64,000 bases of DNA from Protonemura montana (lineage: Eukaryota; Arthropoda; Insecta; Plecoptera; Nemouridae): assembly GCA_947568835.1 (NCBI GenBank), contig OX387603.1:2767701-2831700 (forward strand), given 5' to 3'. The position numbers and the translations under genes are program-made. The notes under the pieces are model-generated. The model searched no databases, was not told where the DNA came from, and worked only from the letters and a program-made list of their open reading frames with translations. Positions 37,901 to 48,200 of the stretch are shown piece after piece. How positions within the stretch are numbered: the first letter of the stretch is position 1; each line of letters begins with the position of its first letter.

Positions 37901-38468
37901 ACTACGGCGTTGTCTCAATTAGTGTTGCTCCTAAATGGACAGGAAATTGCGAGAATGAACTCGACCTATACCTTGCCTGCTCGGACCTATTTGCTCGGGG
38001 CCATCGCTTTACGGCCCGGTTGAGCTATGCCCTGCCCGGCCTGTTGGGAAGCAGCAGAGTTAAGCAACACTGCACTTGTCAGGTATCGGTTGGGTGACCG
38101 AACGTTATGAGGCAGACCTTGCGATGCTTGCGACTAGAACCGTACTAACCCCACGAGACGTGGTTTAAGTCATAGGGGTACCATATAGGGGGACAGAGTC
38201 GACTGCAAGACTTTTAAAACCCAAGAATCCACGTACTTTTTTTATTGAAGTACATGGTTCAGGAAGCTAAACGGTTTAGGTCGGGACCGTGTGTGTGGGA
38301 CCCGCAACATATCACAAGTGTAATTGAGATAAATTGTTAACTTGCGAGGTCAAGCCATCAAAAAAGTATTGCTGTGACTCAGCGTCGACGAACTTGGTTA
38401 GTTCAATTGATGTGATCTTCATCTCCGAGCAGAAGGAATCGCTGGAGACCTGGACCTTGCCATGGTTG

Positions 38469-38506
38469 CCCCCCCCCCCCTCCCCCCCCCCCCCCCCCCC
38501 CCCCCC
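38469..38506. repeat. Poly-C tract (12 C, T, 25 C)
   Basis: A C-homopolymer with a single T interruption. It generates glycine- and proline-repeat open frames in several registers, which are not genes. Confidence 0.95.
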
Positions 38507-39378
38507 GCTTAGCACCCATGTGAGGCGTTTTGTACCAGCCTGTACGCCCGCCCGTATTGGACGGCTCGTTTACTGTCACGGGCGAAAAATTAACGGCAAT
38601 TAACAATTCCGCCTTTGATCTGGCCGTCATTTTGCAAACAATTAAACCCAGTTGAGTTAGCTGGGGACGGGTCATTCGGGTGCCGACCAAACACGAGCGT
38701 GCGTTCGAGGGGAACGAGAGACGAACTCGCATCGCGTCGCGTGAAATAGAGGGCACGTTTTAGAGGAACATGCACGAATACTTCCCAACTTTACCAACCA
38801 TCTATAATACAATTATTTTGTTATTTTAGCGTCTGACGTAGCATGACATCCTTCTGGAGTTACTTTTTCAAACAATCATCAGGTGTAAAGGAACGCGTCG
38901 ACAACGACGACCGGCAATCGCCACGATCTCCGTGTGAGGATTTCAACACAACTTATGTAAGACCACCTAGCAATTGGCTTCCAATCCAATTTCAAGCGAA
39001 TTAGCTACTCGATGGGTGTTACAACACGTCTGGAAATGTGGCTTTCTGTTTTACGCGCGTTACCTAACTCTGAAAATGCTTATTGGAATTCTTTATTTTA
39101 AGGCAATTTTAGGTCTGTTAGGTTAGTACCAATCCACCCTCTTAAATGAACCACTACCGAACTGGGCAGGTTTATTTTAAGATGCCTTTTTTTGCTGAAA
39201 CGCGTCTGTGACTTTTTTACTTTGTTAAGAATGGTCCTGTTAAGCCTGGACCAGGAAGAGAGTGGAAATATGTCATACTCATATGGATTGAACCTGGGAC
39301 CACCATAAAGCAAGGTAGAAGTCCTGGTACGTGATATTGGCAAGCATTAGCGGTAGATTTAGACGTATAGGTAACATC

Positions 39379-39379
<1 letters not shown>

Positions 39380-39460
<81 letters not shown>

Positions 39461-39466
39461 TAATAA
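39380..39466. repeat. (ATA)n microsatellite
   Basis: About 28 uninterrupted trinucleotide copies ending in ATGATAATAAG. Confidence 0.95.
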
Positions 39467-42235
39467 GCTATTTATAGGTATTTTCACTGCCATTAGAGAA
39501 GGAACCTACAGGTCTATAGATTTTTACATTACTGGGTTCAGTAATTGTAATCTACCCTTATGTGTTGGCTTGATGGACCATCCATCTATATTAATATTGC
39601 ATTCCAGAACCAAAAGTACCTAATAATAATGGATATTCGTCCTATGTTCAACGTTTGATACCATGGTAATCAAAAACTCTACCATTCAAAGTTATTTGAG
39701 AATTAAATCTGGTAAAATAGTCACTCATATTGCAATACTAAATGGGGTGATCTAGTGATAAATCAGAGATGATTTCATTTCCCTTTGGTACAAGTACCTG
39801 CTAATAAATATCAAACAAAATCCAGAAATCGCCGTTTCCATGTATCTCGATACTCTTGTATGCGGAGTTATTGCAAAGCTGTTGGTACGTTTCTAATTTG
39901 TAACACGGTACGCGTACACCTTTGTGAAATGTGAATCACCATTTGCGTCGATCATTATTTTCCGATTGTGCCCCCCGATGGTGAAGACCCGAGTTACTCT
40001 TTCCAGTTGACGTACTGTGTTTGAAATTCGAATGAACACGGGAGAGTATTCAATACTCATGACCGGATGACAAAAGAAATTTACATATGAACTGTCAGGT
40101 GATAAACATATGCAAATGATACAGTAGGTAAAATGGCATAATGTGCTACTAACTGCTCTCTATTGTATAAATGGTAAAACATGGATAGAATACATTTTTT
40201 GTTTTGAAAATAGAATCATATTTTAATATTTCTATACTGTAATGTCATATTTTTTGTACGATGCTTTGCTTTGTACTGGATGGCAGAAGTAGGTACTACG
40301 TTATGTTTCACGTGAAAAGTTACGGCATTGTGAATTTTATATAGATGCAAATGCAATGTTTAAATTTATGTGTATTTATTATAAAAGAATTGTGTTAAAA
40401 TTTTACTAACTAACTAGATTTTTCTATTTGCTGAAATATATTTTGATAAATAAATATCTCTACCTCACTGTTCTCTACTTTTGCTAAAAATTTGAGAGTG
40501 CAGCCAAAAATTGTTTGGTACATAGATTAGGTTCAATAGGGTCTTTAATAATCCTACCATACTGGGCGCAGAGCACAAAATGACGGAAGAATACTGACTA
40601 TCGGTGATGAAGTGGGCAGGGAAGTGTTCAAAGAGATAACCACTTTGTTTTCATATAATCAATATATACAATGTAGCATAGGCAAAAGCATTAGGAGGAT
40701 ACCTAGTCAAGTATAAAGTATACATTTGACTTCTAGTCAAGACCATTTGAGTAATTAGGTAGTGTTGTGCTGATAGTTAATTATTTTTACCCTACAAAGC
40801 ATGCATATTCGATAGCGATTCATACATTTTCAAATTGTAACAAGTAAAATTCACTTTCCTGATTACTACCTACAACCAGGCTTGTTATTTGTTAGTAGAA
40901 GCAACTGGCAAATAGGCCACCACTCACAAATTAAAATCAATATCGATGAGTTTGTGAAAAACACAGCAATAATATAGAAATGTGCACAATTTCTTTCGTT
41001 TTTAGTTCATTCGATAGTTCTGAACGGTATAATATAGAAATATAACTCTAGTTCTAGTAACATTAAACTGTTTAATCATAGTAAGTTTGCTCCATCTACT
41101 TGACAAGCCTCTTCGATGCCGCTCTGCTGTGTTTCTCAAAGCTTTGCAAAAAGAAGCGATCACTTTACATGCTAGTGAAAAATGTAACGAACCGGGCATT
41201 GTGTAGGTACTGGCTAGTAACATCGACGAATGTAAATCCTAACCTGCAATCTGTCATTTGACAATGGCTCCTATGTGAAGATATCAAGTTTATTAATACT
41301 AGGTGCGAAATCTTTCAAATAATAGTAACCACAATCTAGCCGCCAATCTGGTTGACGTTAGATAAAAAGTAGGCGTGTGTCGGATAGCTAGGCCTAAAAT
41401 AAAAACCCGTATGTCAACCTGTGAATCATGACTTTCGATCGGCGAACGCAGGGCAACCAATAAGAGTTACCCTGATGACATAAATGAAAAAATAACTTAC
41501 CCGTTCATGGTGTTAACGGCGACTGAGTTTTTGGCTAAAAAATGCACAAATATCACGTTTATAACAGCACACACACGGCACACGAACGGACAACAAGTGG
41601 TCCCCTACCGATATGGCAATATGGCTGACAGATGACCAACTCCTTTCAACGTTGAATGTCACATACAAAACACCAGCTTACGATTCGAACACACTCGGAT
41701 AGTCGATTGATTTGATCGCTTATTGTTTGGGCCACGTTTTTCAGTCAGTCTTTTTTACCTTGTACCTGAATTTGGTTGCTAGAAATTGGTCGAAACACAT
41801 GCCTTTCGTTTTAGGCCTTCGTTGGTGAGAAATGAAGTTGGTGCTTGGCAGCCGAATCGCAGACGGCACTGCCATCTAGCAGCTAGTGTTGAACTAAATA
41901 CACTGTTATTCCTTATCTGGCTACCAGTCGGAAAATAGAAGGGCATTTTTATTCTTTTCGCTAAAATTAATTATAATCATTCCATTAAGCAAAATATATT
42001 TTTTATTTAGCTACTGTTTTTTTAAATAAACACTGAGTAATTTAAATATTACAAACTATCAAAAGAGCTTTTGCACCAATTTCTTTTTCAGCTGTTCTGC
42101 ATTTTAATGATCCAAAATGCTCTGCAAATGAAAACACAAAACAAAATCTCTTGAGAGATTCTTTTTCTGAGTTGTTTTCTAGAAGAATTTTGCAATAGAT
42201 CTGTTTAGTATCGATAACTTATCTAAAATTCTAAG

Positions 42236-45200
42236 ATGGAGGAACCTCCTCAAGATGCCGATTACTTCGTCCAGCTCAATGAGTTGTACTTAAAATTCAA
42301 GCTCGTGACGAAGAAAATGAATCAAGCAGAAGCTGTCGGCGATGAAAACCAAGAGAAGGAAGATGTTGAGCTAACAGAGTGGATTCAGGGATCACAGAAA
42401 CTGACCGACGCAATTCTGGGCAGCTTGGAAGCAAAACTCGACGGGATGACGCCGACAAACCTTCAATATTACCGTCTTCTAGCCATGAAAACCTCAATCT
42501 TGACTGAAAGATCAAAGATCGTTGCATCGATGGACGAAGACGAAGAAAGTTTCAAAATCCTAGACGAAGCTTTGGCTATAATGGTAAGTACATTTGACAT
42601 CAAACTGGATGACGTTTTGTTGGTCAAGATTCAATTCCAGATGCCTGCAACAGCCCTAAAAAGAATATAGCCGCTAGTTTAACTTATTGCCTAGTTCCAC
42701 CTATCACAAACTTTCAAACTACTTTAGACCCAGACAAAACTGTAATTTCCTTTTTTTAAAAAGCTCCCAAGCTATCCACAAACATAAGCACTAGAACAAA
42801 AACGCAGAAAATGGCCAAAACATCGAGTAAAGAGAAACTAATCAAGTCTGTCGCCCCTCCAGCTAAGTCTTCCTCTGAGACCGGAAACGTCGTACTTGAC
42901 GCTGCGCCTCGTCAACCACTTTGCGTACGCCCTGTCGGTGGACGAGCAGTTCTCAAGAGCCAAGGACGTGCTGCTTGAGGGAGAACGCATCTACACGCAG
43001 ATAGACGAGGACGCCATACACGCAGGATTCCTCGCCACCGATGACCTGTTCATGCCGGTAAAACTGACAGGGTGCAGAAATCTGGCGGGAATTAGGGGGT
43101 AGAATAGGGAACAGGTCTTTGCTATAAGTTTTGAAAATCTAGATCCATTTCTTTATTCAGGTTATTTGAGATCAGCTGGCTGGATCCTATGCTCTATCCA
43201 GGTTATTTGAGATCAGCTGACTGGATCCTATGCTCTATCCAGGTTATTTGAGATCAGTTGGCTGGATCCTATGCTCTATCCAGGTTATTTTTGATCAGCT
43301 GGCTGGATCCTATGCTCTATCCAGGTTATTTGAGATCAGCTGGCTCGATCCTATGCTCTATCCAGGTTATTTGAGATCAGCTGACTGAATCCTATGCTCT
43401 ATCCAGGTTATTTGAGATCAGATGGCTGGTTCCTATGCTCTATCCAGGTTATTTGAGATCAGCTGGCTGGTTCCTATGCTCTATCCAGGTTATTTGAGAT
43501 CAGCTGGCTGGATCCTATGCTTTATCCAGGTTATTTGAGATCAGCTGGCTGGATCCTATGCTCTATTCAGGTTATATGAGATCAGCTGGCTGGATCCTAT
43601 GCTTTATCCAGGTTATTTGAGATCAGCTGGCTGGTTCCTATGCTCTATACATGTTATTTGAGATCAGTGGTTCCATTCATTCAGGAGTGCACGACGCCCG
43701 TGCCCCGCGCTGAGACTACCGACTACCTGGAGCGCCTGGCCACCAACAATATGCAGATGTTGGGCTTCGTCCACGGTCGCCTCGGGGACTGGACGCGCTT
43801 CGTGAGTTGCGGACACATCGCGTTGCGCCGGCAGCTGGAGCGACGTGAAGGGGAGGCGTTAGCTTGGGCAGCACGCGCAGCTCGCCTCGCCCAGAACTTC
43901 TTGACGCGCAGCCGATACCGGTTCGTGAACAGGTGGTCTCTCTCCCGAACAGAACTGGTCATGTGTATGATGGTCACCCATCCAATACCCGACTCAGTGC
44001 AGTGTTGCTTAACTTTCATCCCTCCAACCTCTCTCCCGAACAGAACTGGTCATGTGTATGATGGCCATCTATCCAATACCTGACCCAGCGCAGTGTTGCT
44101 TAACTTTCATCCCTCCAACCTCTCTCCCGAACAGAACTGGTCATGTGTATGATGGCCACCCATCCAATACCTGACCCTGCTTAACTTTCATCCCTCCAAC
44201 CTCTCTCCCAAACAGAACTACGTTTTAAAGGATTGAAATATGTTTATGAACTAGCTCACTCACTTGGCTGGACTGAAAGTTTCTTCACATCCCACGATAG
44301 CAGTCTCTCATCGTCAACCTCTCACCCACGCCACGCCTTGCAGTGAGAGGATTGACATTCATGCAGCGTGTTGTGATCCTAACGCCATCACGTGTGTGTG
44401 TTCTTCCTTAGCGAGGCCCGCACACACTTGGCCGCCGCCACCTTCGTCCTAGAGGCCTTCGAGGCTGACCTCCGAAACATCGTGTCCGACGAGGAGGTCG
44501 AGGCAAAGTGAGTTCACTTTAACACGGAACACCTTTCGCATGATAGATTCTGCTATCTTAGTTTTTAGACTCATTGTACACTTTACCTTACCCTAGCAGA
44601 TCCTCATAATATATCTTAATATAAGAGCAGAGATTTCAGCCTGTAATGGTCTTCGTGTGAGAGGTCCGGTCCTCTTATTCCATAGGTAGCTAGCGTGGTA
44701 GAGGACCTCTCGAGCTTGCCCGGATTGGATAGTAAGATGCGGCTGTCAGGGGATCGATTTGCAAGCACTTTGAGTGGATTTCTGTCTGTTTGTGTGAAAA
44801 CCTCGATACTGCGTTTTTTAAACAATCATTTGCTAAAACGTACTATCGAGAGTTTTCTTGTGAACCTGATATTCCGGACCGACTATCGAGATGCATTGCT
44901 GACAATAAGCATCTGCTGAGACAGGCAAAGTACGCTCTTAATGCCCTGTCCACCCTCATCACCCTCGTCACCCTCATCACCCTCATCACCCTCATCACCC
45001 TCATCACCCTGGCTACCCTCATCACCCTCATCACCCTCATCACCCTCATCACCCTCATCACCCCGGCTGCCCTCATCACCCTGGATACCCTCATCACCCT
45101 GGCTACCCTCATCACCCTGGCTGCCCTCATCACCCTCATCACCCTCATCACCCTCATCACCCTCATCACCCTCATCACCCTGGCTGTCCTCATCACCCTG

Positions 45201-48200
45201 GCTTCCCTCATCACCCTGGCTACCCTCATCACCCTGGCTTCCCTGTGTGCCCAGGATGTCCGAGGTGGAGCTCCGTGCCGGCGACATCGGCCGAGCGTGG
45301 ATCAAGTACGCGTTGCACCTGCTCGAAGCCTCTTCAAAGGTAGACCCTGTCAAACTAATGCATCTTATTGTTACACTTGACAGAATAGAGGATGCAAAGC
45401 AAGTCACTAAATGGGTCGCATTGCTCTTGGCAAGGTACGGGGCTAAATTGCACTGGGTCCACTCTCTACTCACTTCTAAGCTAGGCTAACAATTGTAACG
45501 TCATTCACCGGCAAGTTTCCACAGTCTATTCTCTGCTACTCAGAACGGGGACGGGAGTGATTCAAGCTCATCTTCGTCGTCGTCGTCTTCCGAGGCTGAG
45601 GGCGATGATGGTGTTGAGGTAAGATCGATCTGTTCGAATTGATAACACCAATGATTTGGTAGACAATGTTTTAGTACCTCGACGCTTGAATTGCATTGCC
45701 ATATCTCCAAGAAAGTTGCCAGTGGGTCTGCCAATGTTGGTTGTGGACGAGATCAGCTTGGCCAGTATTAGCTGTTTCAAGTCGCCAAGATGAACAGACT
45801 AAAGTTCTGGCTGACATCGGAATCTCCTAAATGATGGCTGATGCATAAATTTGAGTGCGTTTTAGATTTGAAATACATGTGTAGACGAGATTCCTAGAAG
45901 ATGTTCAGCCTGCATAAAACAGCTGTAGCTCTGACGAGACCTGAACCCATTGCATTGGCTTTGGATTAAGGTCAAATTATTTTCTTGCCCATGATCACAA
46001 ATAAGGCAATCAAATGGTAGCCACATATGTTAAATTTAAAAATAAAATGTTTTAAAATAGTTCCCTATTTGGTGTGGCTTTAAGCAAGTGTGTAAAGTAA
46101 AACCTGGTGGACTTGCGACTTTATCAGCAGCGGGTCTTCAAGAAGGATCTCCAAGAGCAGGGTGACGTCGTGGTCGAGACAATCAAAGACCACGTTGTCG
46201 GCGTTGTCGAGGTTCCCGTCGATGAGGAGGGCGATCACATGCCTCTAGACGTCCAGGACAAAGTCGAGAAGGTAACGCCTACACCTTGCCAGTTGTCTGA
46301 GTATTACAAAACTTAGCTTTTAGTGGCTTTAGGTGCTTACTTAAGGCTGGACGAACTGACTTTCTCAATGGTCTCAGACTTTCTTGCTTGTACAAATATC
46401 TTCCATCTAACACTGGAACATGAATTGTGTCACAGCTTTCATCCAAGGAGAACCTTCAGGAGCAGGGGGACGTCACGGTTGAAACAGCCAAGAACTCCGT
46501 CGATGTTGTGGAGGTTCCCGTTGACGAGGAGGGCGATCATAAGGCTCCAGATATCCAGGGAAAAGTCGAAGAGGTAATCCATTGCGTCTAGATAATTATT
46601 TGACTTAATTAATTGTGTTTGCCGTCTCCCTTCAAAAACATAAACAAATATTGGGGCATGTACCCAAACTGGTCTGGAGAGAATATTTGTGTCAGGAGTT
46701 TTGTCCCATAAGGAGAGCTGTCTCTGGATTGTAAAATATTCCATAGCAATAATTGTCATGAAGAGATTGCAATGGACTAAATGTGAAATAGGTCGACGAC
46801 GCGAAGGAAGAGATTGCAAAGGAAAGCGAGGTTGTTGAAAGCCACGCCGAGATCGTCGAGGTGATGGAGGAGAACAACGAGCTCGGAAGACCCGTGGACT
46901 CCTGTGGCCTACACGTGGCCGGCGAAGACAGCGACGAAGACGACGCCGACGACTACGCGTTCCCCACGCTGGAACTCAGCTATATCTTCGACGCCGTCCC
47001 CTGCGAACCGATCGAAACTGCAGAGAAGGTGCTGAAAGAAATCATACACAGAGCAGTCAATCAATCTTGATCTTGATATTCATGTGTTCCTTCTCACAAT
47101 TAGCAAAGTTCAGAAGCCACTTTCTGTCTGAGTGAATCTTCTTTTAGGGAATTTTATATCCGTGGCTATTATTCACGGCTTTAAGACGTTTTTACGAGAA
47201 TACCTAGATTTTGGGAGCACGCGGTCTTGGACAGAGGCTTTCTGTGTCCATTAAAGTTTCAATCCTTTGGTAAGGTAAAGTGGTTCAGAGCTTTGGTTGG
47301 ATAGAAACCAAATCCACACAGAGCAACACTTCCAAAATTCATACGTTTGGCATGCTAATCCTGTTACGCATCGTGAATTTAGCAATTATTATTATTTACT
47401 TATTCTCCTACTTAGGCATGGTACATGTTCTTATGCAAGTTCTTAGAGTAATAGGAAAGTACATTTCTGTTAAATCTTGATTGCCGGTTGTATGGTGTAC
47501 AGTTAGTATTACATTAAATTTAATTTAGTAATACAGTGAAGTTAGCTACGTTATTTACAGGACTAGTCTTTGGGATTGTTCCTTCTTTGGTTTTATTTCA
47601 ACTGGCGTCTAAATTCCTTTGCGTTCTTGGGGAAAAGGGACATTACCATGGCAGGAAGTTCGTTCCACAGCCGTATTCCGTGTGCCACCAGAGAGAACTT
47701 AGTCAAGTTTAGATTGGAAATAGTGTATGAAAGGACTTTTGAAGATTTCTACTCAATCAACTCTCCGAGAATTTGGTTTTTGCAATTCATACCAAAGCAG
47801 TGAGGTGGTAATTACCACCTATTCGAGGCAAGACATGCGGTCCGTTGTCCCTGTCCTCTGAGCTTCGTGTGCTTGCCGCCAGGCGCGCGCACTAACGCAG
47901 TACGTGACGGGCTGGAGCGAGCGTGTGCTTGGAGTGTACAACGTGGCGATTTACCCCGAGATGCACGTCTCCAGCGCCATGGACCACGCCGAGCTGCTAC
48001 GATATCTGGCAAACTATGCACCGGTCGAAGCAGCATATGTAATACATCGCACGCGCTGCGACGTACTCGAGCAGGTGGGCGATCACAGCATCTGTACCGT
48101 TGAGTGTGCAGGCTCTAGGTGGAGACAGAACGTTAATGTTAAACCGTTGAGTGTGCAGGTTCTAGGTAGAGGCAGAGCGTTAATGTTAAACCGTTAAGTG

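Larger units (their letters stand above)
35000..42235. other. Gene-poor stretch upstream of the KIFBP-like gene
   Basis: No gene is supported. Noted: 5S-SINE head fragments at 36600-36655 (minus) and 38043-38103 (plus, AGTTAAGCAACACTGCAC then GGTTGGGTGACCG); poly-C tracts at 37735-37746 and 38469-38506; and an (ATA)n microsatellite at 39380-39466. An open frame at 35605-36009 has no recognisable domain. Confidence 0.5.

Noticed and set aside
38403-38756. Glycine-rich protein frames on the minus strand.
   Set aside because: The glycine run is the translation of the poly-C tract at 38469-38506.
44843-45473. Long minus-strand frames rich in Met-Arg-Val or Gly-Asp-Glu repeats.
   Set aside because: They are antisense translations of the 9-bp minisatellite in KIFBP intron 4.
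46439-46819. A 126-codon minus-strand frame.
   Set aside because: It overlaps KIFBP exon 8 antisense and has no homology. It is a shadow of the coding strand.
47570-47803. Plus-strand frame in KIFBP intron 9 with a faint retrotransposon-like feel (FHSRIPCATRENLVKFRL).
   Set aside because: Similarity is too weak to name a family, and the frame contributes nothing to the splice chain.
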